Part shown: one piece after another, positions 53,995 to 62,906 of the stretch | Position numbering within the stretch: position 1 is the stretch's first letter | Layout: every line of letters starts with the position of its first letter | Assembly (NCBI GenBank): GCA_040235565.1 | Contig: JBECLA010000101.1 | Span: 8,966 to 72,965 of the forward strand | Reading direction: 5' to 3' | From: JAHEIJ01 sp040235565 | GTDB taxonomy: Bacteria > Pseudomonadota > Gammaproteobacteria > UBA6429 > Thiohalophilaceae | Length of the DNA: 64,000 nucleotides | Notes under the pieces: model-generated | Databases searched by the model: none | What the model was told of the DNA's origin: nothing | The model's input: the letters and a program-made list of their open reading frames with translations, nothing else | Translations under genes and position numbers: made by a program

Positions 53995-54028
53995 GCGAAG
54001 CGGTGTGGGGTTCTCCACACCGCTTCGC
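53995..54028. promoter_or_regulatory. Perfect 14-bp hairpin between ThDP-enzyme and kinase genes
   Basis: GCGAAGCGGTGTGG and its exact complement flank a 6-nt loop. No T-run follows. Located in the 110-bp gap inside the operon, it may set relative expression by RNA processing or attenuation. Confidence 0.65.
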
Positions 54029-54045
54029 GGACTGCACCGCGATTC

Positions 54046-56265
54046 TCACTGACTCAAGGCATTGATACGTGCCGTAATATCCTGCGCAGACAGCCCATTG
54101 AATGCCATGATTTCAGCCGGGGAAGCCGTGGTTTCACCCCGTTTCCACGCCATGACATCACGTTTGGCCGCCTTGCTACGCAGCATGACCGGTTCCAGGG
54201 AACCACTGGCCCCGCCGGTCACGCCCAGCAGGATATCGCCACTGAACAGGGCATCGAAATCACCGTCACTCATGAACGTCCCGTCCGGTTCGGTGACCGT
54301 GTCCCAGGCAATATAGTCGGGGCGATACAAACGCCGCGGATTGGCGACGGCGACAATCCGCACCCGGTAGCCCTGTTGTTCCAGTTGCTCCCTAGCTGCA
54401 AACACCGGCAGGAGAACCATGTCACCCGTGACGGCAAAGACGATCGTTGCCTTGTCACCCCCGGCACTTTCGTACAGGGTGATCGCACCCTGTTCGATCG
54501 CCTGGCTGGCCTGGGCCAGCGTGGTATAGACAGGCAGGGGGCTCTTGGAGGCGATGATGGCGATGCTCTTGTTGAAAGTGTTGATGCCCCATTCATAGGC
54601 CGCCTGGATCATGTTGGCATCACAGGGAAACAGCGGATAGGTGTTGCCATTGCGCATCATCGCGGCGAGATAATTTTCGATCTCAGGCCGTTGATGGGTC
54701 CAGCCATTCCGGCCCTGTTCCAGCGCGCCGGCGGTAAACATCATCATGATAGAGGGTGTCTTGCGCCGCAGTTCCGCCATGGCCTGGGCCACCGTTTGAA
54801 TGATCGGCATGCCGTTAATGACGAAACTTTCATAAGACAGCCACATGGCACGGGAACCAAACAGGGCAAGGCCACCGGCCAGACCGGCACAGGCGTCTTC
54901 ATTCAAGGGCTCGTACACCTGACCATTGGGCCCCTGGTGATACAGCTCATCCTCGGTGGGATGACGAATGGTCAATGCTTCACTGATGTTTTTCATGCCG
55001 GAAGCCTCGTTGCCATCCGCGTTGGTAACAACGAAACGTTGATCACATCGGCCGACTTCGCTTACCAGGGCCCCCATGGCCGTGGAAGGCACGGCCTTTT
55101 CACCGATCTTGAATTCCTGTTTCGGCAATTCACCCAGTTCCGGTAACGGCAATTCAAATTCGGTGACAACCGTGCGGGAAGCCGGGCCGCCACCGGCGCG
55201 CCGGAAGTTGTCACGCACCAGTTGCCAGGCGTGCGGCGGCAGGGCACGCTTTTGCAGCCCCGACGTGATGTGGGGGGCGTCAAGCGAATCGCCGGGATAG
55301 AGGTTATGTGCCTTGGCGCCATGTTTGTGGACGCCAGCGCCTTTCAATTGTTTGATGATAAAGGCGGTTAACTCCCCTGACATGGCCGCATCAGCCGCCT
55401 GCTGCATGCCATCCAGCACCGCCCGGGTGAAGGCGAGGCGTTGGGGCATCGAAAACAGGGTGGAATCGACATAGTCACCGTCCTGGCCGGCATCATCAAA
55501 TGCCTTGGCATCCACAATGATGACGTTCTTGAAGCCATGGCCTTTCCAGTAGGCGGTCATTTCCGCATTCGTCTTCAGCGACACCATGGCATGGTGTTCC
55601 TGGCTATAACCATTCCAGATCAGCACCGGCAGGAAGTTGGTTGCCTGCGGGTAGGCGGTATTAAAGTGCATCATGGCAGACAGGATATAGGGCTCTCCCA
55701 TACCGCCATCACCCAGGGTGAAGGGGAAGAGCTTGTCCGGATGCAGATAGGCCCCCGCCATGGCGAAGTGCTGCCCCTGTCCCAATGGACCGGCCGGGGC
55801 AAGCAGACCGGGAATGGCGCCGGACAGATGGCCTAACAGCCCCTCACGTTCACGAAACCGCGCCATCATGTCATCCATGGTGTGGATCCCCATGTCTTCC
55901 AGCGAACCGTCCAGGAACATGGCGCTGTAGAAACCGGGAGCATGGTGGCCGACTTCAGTAATGATATTGGTATGCCCCAGCATCACCAGCGCCGCGTAGG
56001 CCTCGGCACTGCTGGCGAAGCCACCGGGATGGCCCGATTCCTTGGAGCCACAGGTCTGCAGCGTCAGGTAGCGCAGGGCATCGGCACCCAGCAGGGTTTG
56101 AAACACGGCTTTGTCGTCAATCGCGCTGATGGCGGTTTCGCCCTCAGCAATCGCGGGTGCCTGTCCCAGGCGCTCATATCCTTCCGGATCCGCGCCAAAA
56201 TATTTTATCCCCCGGGTAAACGCCGGGATGGTGGCAGTTTTCATTTCCTCTGCGGTAGTGCTCAT
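54046..56265 (-). CDS. Transketolase-like ThDP-dependent enzyme
   Basis: 739 residues. SKESGHPGG, GHHAPGFYSAMFLDG, the ThDP site LGDGGMG followed about 27 residues on by an Asn in LIWNGYS, and NEDACAGLAGGLAL mark a transketolase-superfamily enzyme with fused domains. It is longer than usual transketolases (about 660). Relatives of this length are sometimes named for xylulose-5-phosphate conversion or phosphoketolase-like activity; I cannot assign the reaction. First gene of the operon, divergent from the IclR regulator. Confidence 0.78.
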   Translation of the reverse strand: MSTTAEEMKTATIPAFTRGIKYFGADPEGYERLGQAPAIAEGETAISAIDDKAVFQTLLGADALRYLTLQTCGSKESGHPGGFASSAEAYAALVMLGHTNIITEVGHHAPGFYSAMFLDGSLEDMGIHTMDDMMARFREREGLLGHLSGAIPGLLAPAGPLGQGQHFAMAGAYLHPDKLFPFTLGDGGMGEPYILSAMMHFNTAYPQATNFLPVLIWNGYSQEHHAMVSLKTNAEMTAYWKGHGFKNVIIVDAKAFDDAGQDGDYVDSTLFSMPQRLAFTRAVLDGMQQAADAAMSGELTAFIIKQLKGAGVHKHGAKAHNLYPGDSLDAPHITSGLQKRALPPHAWQLVRDNFRRAGGGPASRTVVTEFELPLPELGELPKQEFKIGEKAVPSTAMGALVSEVGRCDQRFVVTNADGNEASGMKNISEALTIRHPTEDELYHQGPNGQVYEPLNEDACAGLAGGLALFGSRAMWLSYESFVINGMPIIQTVAQAMAELRRKTPSIMMMFTAGALEQGRNGWTHQRPEIENYLAAMMRNGNTYPLFPCDANMIQAAYEWGINTFNKSIAIIASKSPLPVYTTLAQASQAIEQGAITLYESAGGDKATIVFAVTGDMVLLPVFAAREQLEQQGYRVRIVAVANPRRLYRPDYIAWDTVTEPDGTFMSDGDFDALFSGDILLGVTGGASGSLEPVMLRSKAAKRDVMAWKRGETTASPAEIMAFNGLSAQDITARINALSQ

Positions 56266-56348
56266 GGCCAGTTCTCCTGATGGTTCATTCGTTCACGGCA
56301 AAGCGAGACCGTGCCGTGGTGTTGGATGAAGCTTAGGGAGCCGCACAG

Positions 56349-56384
56349 ATTTCATAAAGAAAAATATATTTCATATTATGAAAT
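56349..56384. promoter_or_regulatory. IclR-type operator 1 with adjacent half site
   Basis: Perfect 17-bp palindrome ATTTCATATTATGAAAT (56368-56384) with a matching half site ATTTCATA at 56349-56356. Centre 111 bp from the ThDP-enzyme ATG. Confidence 0.78.
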
Positions 56385-56470
56385 GATAATAAATCAACTC
56401 GTAATACAGGGAAATAAGTTATTGATTAGACTTGGCAATGTGCGTTCAGTATGTCATGATTCGATTTCGT

Positions 56471-56485
56471 TTTCATATTATGAAA
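56471..56485. promoter_or_regulatory. IclR-type operator 2
   Basis: TTTCATATTATGAAA, the same palindrome core as operator 1, 102 bp away centre to centre and ending 5 bp before the IclR start codon, where binding would block its own translation start or transcription. Confidence 0.78.
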
Positions 56486-56490
56486 TCTTC

Positions 56491-57267
56491 ATGGCTGAAA
56501 AATCTACCATTCAGGTCATTGATCGCATGAGTCAGCTGCTCGATGCGATTGCCCGTTATCCTCGTCCTGTCAGTCTGAAAATCCTGGCCGCCGAAACCGG
56601 TCTGCATAGCTCTACCGCCTTTCGTATTCTGAGCAGCCTGGCGTCAAACGGTTTTGTGACACGCGATACAAGCGGTCAATATCAATTGGGAAACAAGCTG
56701 TTGCGTCTTGGGAGCCGCGTCCACGCCAAAACCGACTTACGCGAAGTGGCGCGCCCGATCATGGAAAAACTGCGGGATGAAATCGGGGAATCGGTCAACC
56801 TGACCGTGCGTGAAGGGGACGAGGTGGTCTACATCGACAAGGCAACCCCGAATCGCATGATGCATGTCCAGCAACTTGTTGGCAGCCGCGCACCCTTACA
56901 TGTCACGGCAGTCGGCAAAATGATGCTGGCCTTGGGCGGTGAAGAAGAATGCCGCAGTTATGCCGAACGGACCAATTTACCGGCCTACACCCGCAATACC
57001 GTAAATACGCTGGTAAAGTTAACCGACGAAGCCGTGAGACTGCGACAACAAGGCTATGCCTACGACAACGAGGAAGCGGAAATTGGCGTCGGTTGTATCG
57101 GCGTCCTGATTTACGATGCCCTGGGATCCATTGCCGCAGGCTTGTCGATCTCCGCGCCTATCGAACGTCGCAAAGACGAATGGATTCCCCTGGTCATCGA
57201 AGCAGGTAAAATAATCTCCGAACAACTCGGTTATCGCCACGAGGAGGCAGAAGCCATCAACCTGTGA
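56491..57267 (+). CDS. IclR-family transcriptional regulator
   Basis: 258 residues from ATG 56491 (frame open further upstream, but that part is AT-rich operator DNA). N-terminal winged helix (SLKILAAETGLHSSTAFRILSSLASNGFVTRD) and C-terminal effector domain (GESVNLTVREGDEVVYIDK, GVGCIGVLIYDALGSIAAGLSISAP) are typical. Probable local regulator of the divergent ThDP enzyme/kinase/glcF operon and of itself. Confidence 0.9.
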   Translation: MAEKSTIQVIDRMSQLLDAIARYPRPVSLKILAAETGLHSSTAFRILSSLASNGFVTRDTSGQYQLGNKLLRLGSRVHAKTDLREVARPIMEKLRDEIGESVNLTVREGDEVVYIDKATPNRMMHVQQLVGSRAPLHVTAVGKMMLALGGEEECRSYAERTNLPAYTRNTVNTLVKLTDEAVRLRQQGYAYDNEEAEIGVGCIGVLIYDALGSIAAGLSISAPIERRKDEWIPLVIEAGKIISEQLGYRHEEAEAINL

Positions 57268-57406
57268 TCCGCAACAGGGACGCATCCCTGCGTAAGCCAG
57301 CGTGTAGGAATTTTTTGTTTTTATTAAACGATGGCTGTCGACCGGCAGTTATCGTTGCAACCAAAAAATGCCAGCAATCCGGTGCCGACAGGTGCGGTGA
57401 CCGGGA

Positions 57407-58861
57407 GTGAATCGAACAGTGCATCTCAGCAAAACCAAAGTCATTGCAGGCCTCCAGTGTGAAAAACAGCTACACCTGCGTGTCCATCACCCGGAATGGG
57501 CGACCGCTGAAACATCCCCGGCCGCATTAACCGGTAAAGTGGTCGAAACACATGCCAGATCATGTTTCCCGCACGGCATACTGGTTGAACGTGACACGCC
57601 TGACACCGATTCCTTGTTTCAAACACGGGAATTGATTGAAAATAACTCGGTATCCTGTTTATTTGAAGCGGCTTTTCGAAGCGATGATCTTTTGGTGTTC
57701 GTCGACGTGCTGAGCCGGAACAGTTCGGGTTGGACGTTAACCGAGATCAAGGCCAGCACATCTGTAAAAGACAAACATATCGATGATGTCGCGATTCAGG
57801 CCGTGGCGCTGCAACGTGCGGGGATCCCTGTTACTAAATACGAACTGATGCACATTAACAGCGACTTCGTCTATTCAGGAGAACTGGATTATACCGCCTT
57901 ATTTATTCAGGAGGACATTACTGAACGGGTCGAATCTCATACACCGTTTATTGAAGCCCAGCTTGAACCTTTCAAGGAATTGATAAAGGGACCGCAACCC
58001 GAACGGCACATCGGCTCCTATTGCAACAAACCCTATCCTTGCCCATACAAAGCCTACTGCGAAGCACAGGATGCTGAATACCCGGTGGCATATCTACCCA
58101 ATGGCTGGCGCATCGCACAGCAGCTGCTCGCTCAGGGAGTATATGATATTCGTGACATCCCTGTTGATAGTCTGACCAGTGACATCCATTTATGGGTTCG
58201 CCGGGTGACGCAGGAGGGTGTAGCGGAGTTAAAACCCGGTGCCAAACAGATTTTGAACCGACTTGATTATCCCCGGTACTATCTGGACTTTGAATGTATC
58301 CAGTTTGCCATCCCCATCTGGGAAGGTACGCACCCCTTCGAACAATTACCATTTCAGTTCTCCTGTCATAGTCAGACAAACACCGGGGCAATCAAGCATG
58401 AGGCCTTTCTCGATACCACGGGACAGGATCCGCGTCGCGCCTTTGCCGAAGCATTACTTGCAGCCTGTGGTGAAAGCGGGCCGATTATCGTTTATTACCA
58501 GGCATTCGAGAGAAGTATACTCACAGGCTTAATCCGGTTGTTTCCGGATCTGGCAAGCTCGCTCCAGGCCATTCATGATCGCATCTTTGACCTGTTACCG
58601 GTGTTGAAGCAACATTATTACCACCCGCAGATGAAAGGGTCCTGGTCGATTAAAAAAGTACTGCCTTGTCTGGTACCGGAACTCAGTTACGCATCACTGG
58701 GAAGCGTACAGGAAGGAACCCAGGCCCAGGCGGTGTATCTGGATATCATCACTGGTGATTTAGCCGAGCAGGAAATAAAAAGCAGACGAACGGATTTGCT
58801 TGATTACTGTCGGCTCGACACTCTGGCGATGGTAAAAATTGTAGAAAAAATAATTGCCTGA
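57407..58861 (+). CDS. DUF2779: Cas4-like nuclease fused to DEDD exonuclease
   Basis: 484 residues from GTG 57407 (GTG 57419 also possible). Residues about 10-220 resemble a Cas4/PD-(D/E)XK nuclease: first Cys in LQCEKQLHL, EIKAST core, and three Cys in CNKPYPCPYKAYC for a 4Fe-4S cluster. Residues about 285-484 resemble a DEDD exonuclease: YLDFECI, YYQAFERSIL and DLLDYCRLDTLAM. DNA or RNA end processing is likely. No CRISPR array is nearby. Confidence 0.85.
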   Translation: MNRTVHLSKTKVIAGLQCEKQLHLRVHHPEWATAETSPAALTGKVVETHARSCFPHGILVERDTPDTDSLFQTRELIENNSVSCLFEAAFRSDDLLVFVDVLSRNSSGWTLTEIKASTSVKDKHIDDVAIQAVALQRAGIPVTKYELMHINSDFVYSGELDYTALFIQEDITERVESHTPFIEAQLEPFKELIKGPQPERHIGSYCNKPYPCPYKAYCEAQDAEYPVAYLPNGWRIAQQLLAQGVYDIRDIPVDSLTSDIHLWVRRVTQEGVAELKPGAKQILNRLDYPRYYLDFECIQFAIPIWEGTHPFEQLPFQFSCHSQTNTGAIKHEAFLDTTGQDPRRAFAEALLAACGESGPIIVYYQAFERSILTGLIRLFPDLASSLQAIHDRIFDLLPVLKQHYYHPQMKGSWSIKKVLPCLVPELSYASLGSVQEGTQAQAVYLDIITGDLAEQEIKSRRTDLLDYCRLDTLAMVKIVEKIIA

Positions 58862-58868
58862 AATACAT

Positions 58869-59393
58869 CTAGGTGGCGGGGTGAGGCCTTTTAGCTGATT
58901 TTTTGGGCGCCAGGGTAAACCAGTCATCCCGGGTAATTTCATGAAAATAATCGGCTTCCTCAATCAGCATATTCGAAGTGGTGCTGCGTACTGCGGCGAT
59001 CTCGACCCTTACGCCTTCACCTTTAAGATGGCTGACGAGTTCAACATAGTCAGAATCACCCGACATGATGATGATCGTATCCACCTTGCTGGCAAGCTGG
59101 GTGGCCTTGATGGTAAGAGGAATATCGGCGCTTTTGTGACAGGGTCGTACCGATCCATGATATTTGCTGTGCAAACGTTCACTAAGTTTGGCTGAAATCT
59201 GTTTACCTTCCCGGAAATATACCAGGCGATTCAGCCCGCGATTATCCAGCAACTTTGGGATCAGGGTGTCAAAATTGATCATCGTGTTAGGATCATTACT
59301 TTCACTGTGAATGCTTCGTTCGATATTATTACCATCGATCAGGATAGCAACAGACTGGCTGATTAAAACCTCGGGAGATAATTCGTCGCTCAT
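58869..59393 (-). CDS. NYN-domain (LabA/DUF88-like) protein
   Basis: 174 residues. VAILIDGNNIERSI, MINFDTLIPKLLD and IIMSGDSDYVELVSHLKGEGVRVEIAA give the PIN-like acidic set of NYN ribonucleases. Cytoplasmic nuclease or regulator. Convergent with the DUF2779 gene. Confidence 0.88.
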   Translation of the reverse strand: MSDELSPEVLISQSVAILIDGNNIERSIHSESNDPNTMINFDTLIPKLLDNRGLNRLVYFREGKQISAKLSERLHSKYHGSVRPCHKSADIPLTIKATQLASKVDTIIIMSGDSDYVELVSHLKGEGVRVEIAAVRSTTSNMLIEEADYFHEITRDDWFTLAPKKSAKRPHPAT

Positions 59394-59533
59394 GGCTATG
59401 CAATGGTCAATATTAATTTGTGCGGTAAACTGTAGCGATAAATTATACTCAAGTAAATATGCCGGGCAGTCAGGTAAATCACACCATTAATAGCACAGCG
59501 TAGCGGTCATGGGAGAAATTCAGGCAAGATAAA

Positions 59534-60901
59534 ATGGGCCAAAAACTCCATAACAACCATATCTACCCCAAATCACTGAAACATCTCAGTGATTATCTCA
59601 ATGGACATATAAAGGGACGATTGTGGCTGAAGGTCACAATCGGCATGGTATTGGGGATCGTCACCGGTATTGTGCTCGGGCCAACCGTGGGGCTGATCAA
59701 ACCCCAGACGGCTTCAACCATAGGTAACTGGCTGGCTCTCCCAGGCCAACTTTTTCTGATTTTGATCCAGATGATCGTCATCCCGTTGGTGTTTGCCTCA
59801 GTTGTCCGCGGTCTGGCAGCCGGGGAAAGCATACAACAGTTGCAACGCCTGGGATTACGTGTCGCCGTTTATTTTGTTATGACCACCACCATCGCGATCA
59901 CTATTGGAATCGCGGTCGCCTCGCTGATCAAGCCTGGTGATTACATCGACAGCCAGTTAGTGCGCCAGGCCATGGGTAGTCAGCAGCCTGCTGCATTACT
60001 GACCGAGACACCCACTATGCCGGGGCTGGAGGAATTGCCACAGAAACTGGTGACCTTGCTGCCATCTAACCCGCTTACCTCGATGGTCGAGGGGCAAATG
60101 CTGCAAGTCGTGTTGTTTGCCATTATTTTTGGCGTGGCATTAATCATGATGGCACCCGCACAAGCCAAGCCGCTAATGGATCTGCTGGGTTCATTACTGG
60201 AAGTGTGTATGACCGTGGTCCGGGTTGCCATGCGGCTCGCTCCCTACGCGGTGTTCGGACTCATGACCCAGATTACCACCAAGATCGGACTTGAGGCCTT
60301 GCTTGGAATGGGGATGTATGTTGGCACCGTACTGATCGGCCTGGGCTGCTTGTTGAGCTTCTATCTCCTGGTGGCCTTTCTGATAGCCAACATGAAACCG
60401 CGTGCGTTTTTCTCCAATGCAAGGGAAGTCATGTTATTGGGTTTTTCCACTTCGAGTTCTGCTGCGGTATTACCGCTTACCATCAAGACGGCCCAGGAGA
60501 AATTCGGGGTTCGCTCTTCCATTGCCCAGTTTGTGATACCTCTTGGTGCCACGATCAACATGGACGGTACCGCTTTGTATCAAGGCGTGGCGGCGATATT
60601 CCTTGCCCAGGTGTTTGGGGTTGATCTGGGAACCGGTGGAATGTTATTGATCATTATCACTGCCGTAGGTGCTTCCATTGGCGCACCGGCAACCCCCGGG
60701 GTCGGTATCATTATTCTGGCGATGGTACTGGAATCCGTGCATATCCCTCTCGCCGGGATCGCCCTTATCCTCGGTGTGGACCGGATGCTGGATATGAGTC
60801 GCACCGCAATCAACGTAAGCGGTGATCTGGTTGCCAGTACGGTCATGAACCGCTGGCTCGGCCCGGAGCCGGAAACTGTCAGTGCTGAAGTCTCCTCATA
60901 A
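59534..60901 (+). CDS. Dicarboxylate/amino acid:cation symporter (DAACS family)
   Basis: 455 residues, eight helices plus re-entrant loops. FSTSSSAAVLPLTI (serine-rich hairpin), PLGATINMDGTALYQ and ILGVDRMLDMSRTAINVSGD are diagnostic for GltP/DctA-type Na+ or H+ symporters. Imports C4-dicarboxylates or acidic amino acids. Confidence 0.92.
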   Translation: MGQKLHNNHIYPKSLKHLSDYLNGHIKGRLWLKVTIGMVLGIVTGIVLGPTVGLIKPQTASTIGNWLALPGQLFLILIQMIVIPLVFASVVRGLAAGESIQQLQRLGLRVAVYFVMTTTIAITIGIAVASLIKPGDYIDSQLVRQAMGSQQPAALLTETPTMPGLEELPQKLVTLLPSNPLTSMVEGQMLQVVLFAIIFGVALIMMAPAQAKPLMDLLGSLLEVCMTVVRVAMRLAPYAVFGLMTQITTKIGLEALLGMGMYVGTVLIGLGCLLSFYLLVAFLIANMKPRAFFSNAREVMLLGFSTSSSAAVLPLTIKTAQEKFGVRSSIAQFVIPLGATINMDGTALYQGVAAIFLAQVFGVDLGTGGMLLIIITAVGASIGAPATPGVGIIILAMVLESVHIPLAGIALILGVDRMLDMSRTAINVSGDLVASTVMNRWLGPEPETVSAEVSS

Positions 60902-60985
60902 CTCAGGCACATGCAGTAAACAACGAATGCGCTCGAATAGTTCTACCGGCCAATAATTAAAACAACCGGGTAAGGAGATGGTCTC

Positions 60986-61504
60986 ATGAAAAGCCCCATA
61001 TCAATCAGAATACTGATCCTCTGTCTGGGCATGGCGACGGCCCTGGCGGTTCAGGCAGAGAATTCAATGGCCAAACAACGGCAGGCCCGCTCGCCCGAAA
61101 CATCCGTCGCAGCGTTGCGAAAACTGGCAACCGATCCGGACTGGCAGGTGCGGCGGGAGGTTGCCACCAATCGTCGCGCCCCGGTGGAACTGCTGTACCA
61201 GTTGGCCGGGGATCCCCTCGCCGAGGTAAAAATTGCCGTCGCAACCAACATCGCCACGGATGAGAAAACCTTCTTCCAGCTGGCAGAGGATCCCGATAAA
61301 ACGATCCGCAGTGTGGTCGCCCGGTTTGAATTTGTTCCCCCGAGCGTCCTGGACAAGCTGGCGGACGATCCGGATCCGGATATCCGCCTGGAAGTGGCCC
61401 GTTCCTTCAATGTCAGTAACGCAACGTTAATTCGCCTGAGTCAGGATGAGTATCCCCAAATCAGGGCGCTGGCGGGTCAGATCCTGGCAAACCGGCAGGA
61501 GTAG
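60986..61504 (+). CDS. Exported HEAT/LRV-repeat protein
   Basis: 172 residues with a signal peptide (ILILCLGMATALAVQA). From about residue 38 there are five repeats of about 24 residues of the form LA-DPD--VR--VA-N, characteristic of leucine-rich-variant repeats. Probably a periplasmic protein-protein interaction module. AAGGAG lies upstream. Confidence 0.82.
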   Translation: MKSPISIRILILCLGMATALAVQAENSMAKQRQARSPETSVAALRKLATDPDWQVRREVATNRRAPVELLYQLAGDPLAEVKIAVATNIATDEKTFFQLAEDPDKTIRSVVARFEFVPPSVLDKLADDPDPDIRLEVARSFNVSNATLIRLSQDEYPQIRALAGQILANRQE

Positions 61505-61523
61505 GGTGAGCGTTATCCCATCT

Positions 61524-61555
61524 CACTCCGATAGCGTATTTAAACAATCGGAGTG
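61524..61555 (+). terminator. Hairpin after the LRV-repeat gene
   Basis: A 9-bp stem CACTCCGAT/ATCGGAGTG with a 14-nt loop begins 20 bp after the stop codon. No T-run, so termination is likely but not certain. Confidence 0.45.
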
Positions 61556-61604
61556 AACCCAACCAGGATCAAGAACCAAGTTTGTTTACTGGCTTGAAAC
61601 TGTC

Positions 61605-61635
61605 GCACCGCGCTCCCGGCGGGTAAGCGCGGTGC
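61605..61635 (-). terminator. Hairpin after the Gly/Met-rich protein gene
   Basis: A 9-bp GC-rich stem GCACCGCGC/GCGCGGTGC with a 13-nt loop lies 24 bp beyond the stop of the minus-strand gene. No strong T-run. Confidence 0.5.
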
Positions 61636-61658
61636 TGTTTGACAGGCCTCGATGCCGC

Positions 61659-62042
61659 TTACTGATCGCTCTGGGTGCCTTGCCCCTGACCCTGACCCTG
61701 GCCCATGCCCTGGCCGCGACCCATTCCCGGGCCCATGCCTTTACCCATACCCTGGCCCGGGCCCATACCGCGTCCCTGGCCGCGGGGCATCGGTTCATCC
61801 GGCAGGGTGATGCCCTGCGCCCGGGCCCGTTCCTGCATCATTTTGTGATGCTGTTGGCGATAGGCTTCGCGTTCCTGTTCGGTCTGGAAACTGCGCATCT
61901 TGGCCTGGTGTTCGGCACGTTCCTGTTCGGTCATTAACTGGTAACCGTAAACCGGTTCATCGGCAGCCCGAAGCGGGGTAATAACAATGAACATGGCCAT
62001 ACTGATGGCTGACAAGAAGGTGATGAATGATTGACGTTTCAT
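61659..62042 (-). CDS. Exported protein with Gly/Met/Gln-rich repeat tail
   Basis: 127 residues from ATG 62042. Signal peptide (FITFLSAISMAMFIVITPLRA), a helical charged middle (TEQERAEHQAKMRSFQTEQ type), then about 40 residues of low-complexity GMGPGQGMGKGMGPGMGRGQ-type repeats. Periplasmic; the pattern recalls Met/Gln-rich metal-related proteins, but no function is shown. Confidence 0.65.
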   Translation of the reverse strand: MKRQSFITFLSAISMAMFIVITPLRAADEPVYGYQLMTEQERAEHQAKMRSFQTEQEREAYRQQHHKMMQERARAQGITLPDEPMPRGQGRGMGPGQGMGKGMGPGMGRGQGMGQGQGQGQGTQSDQ

Positions 62043-62463
62043 GTCGTTGTCCTCCTGTGACAATGAAATGGAAAAATGGAAACTGGAACCAGAAAAGCTT
62101 GGCAGAGTCGCTGCGCGTGAAAGGAGAGTGCTCTGAATCCAATACTCTGGAGCCGATCAAAAAATGCCTTACAGCTATAATTCTAAATACAACAGTTTTC
62201 AAGAGGAGTTCCCGGCTTGCAGGCATTTTTTTTGCCGCCCGGCGGGTGTAAAAAGTTAACCGAAACACTCAACTGTTTTGCATATTGTCAGAAACTTTTC
62301 CCTGGCGGTTGGGTTGTCGTTTTTTTATCGCCGCCCGACACGATAAACACCCTCTGTTCAGTCTGTGTTCAGCCATGGGACGGTACGATTCGCCACAATC
62401 AGCTCAAACGCGATTAGCTGATCCGAATTATCGATACACCGGATCAATTAAGGAGCCACGCTC
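62043..62463. other. Divergent intergenic region, no gene seen
   Basis: 421 bp between divergent genes for two exported proteins. It contains Shine-Dalgarno sequences for both and GC-rich patches, but no conserved element I recognise. Confidence 0.4.
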
Positions 62464-62874
62464 ATGACAACACCATTAACCCGTCACTGTTTGTCGGTGC
62501 TGCTGGGCATCGCGCTCACGTTCGGTATCGCAGGCTGTGCAGATGTCCCCCCACACGGCCCACATGGTCATTATCATCCGTATGATTATTACTACTATCC
62601 GAGCGTCGGGATCTATTTTCGGTATTCAACAGGCTATTACTACTATCCCTCCGGCACGATCTGGATTAAAACCCGCAAACTCCCGCCCCGTTACCGGCTG
62701 GATTCGCACGATCGCGTGGTAATACGCATTGATAACGACAAACCATATCAACGGCATCACCAGCATCAGGAAAAATATCGCCCCCGTCGGGATTACCGTC
62801 CGGATCCCTACCGGGATGAAAAGGAACGCTTCTACAACCGGGAACGTTACGAGGAATACCAAAGAAGACGCTAA
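62464..62874 (+). CDS. Tyr/His-rich lipoprotein
   Basis: 136 residues. Lipobox IAGC (Cys25), then a striking run of His, Pro and Tyr (GHYHPYDYYYYPSVGIYFRY, GYYYYPSG) and a basic Arg/Tyr-rich tail. Similar patterns occur in small envelope lipoproteins of unknown role. GGAG-like Shine-Dalgarno upstream. Confidence 0.7.
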   Translation: MTTPLTRHCLSVLLGIALTFGIAGCADVPPHGPHGHYHPYDYYYYPSVGIYFRYSTGYYYYPSGTIWIKTRKLPPRYRLDSHDRVVIRIDNDKPYQRHHQHQEKYRPRRDYRPDPYRDEKERFYNRERYEEYQRRR

Positions 62875-62906
62875 TGATTATTTCCAGCGACAATGATAAT
62901 CAATAC

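Noticed and set aside
53977..55146. Open frame of 389 codons on the plus strand
   Set aside because: It lies opposite the ThDP enzyme gene, which has clear family motifs; composition is that of a reverse-strand shadow.
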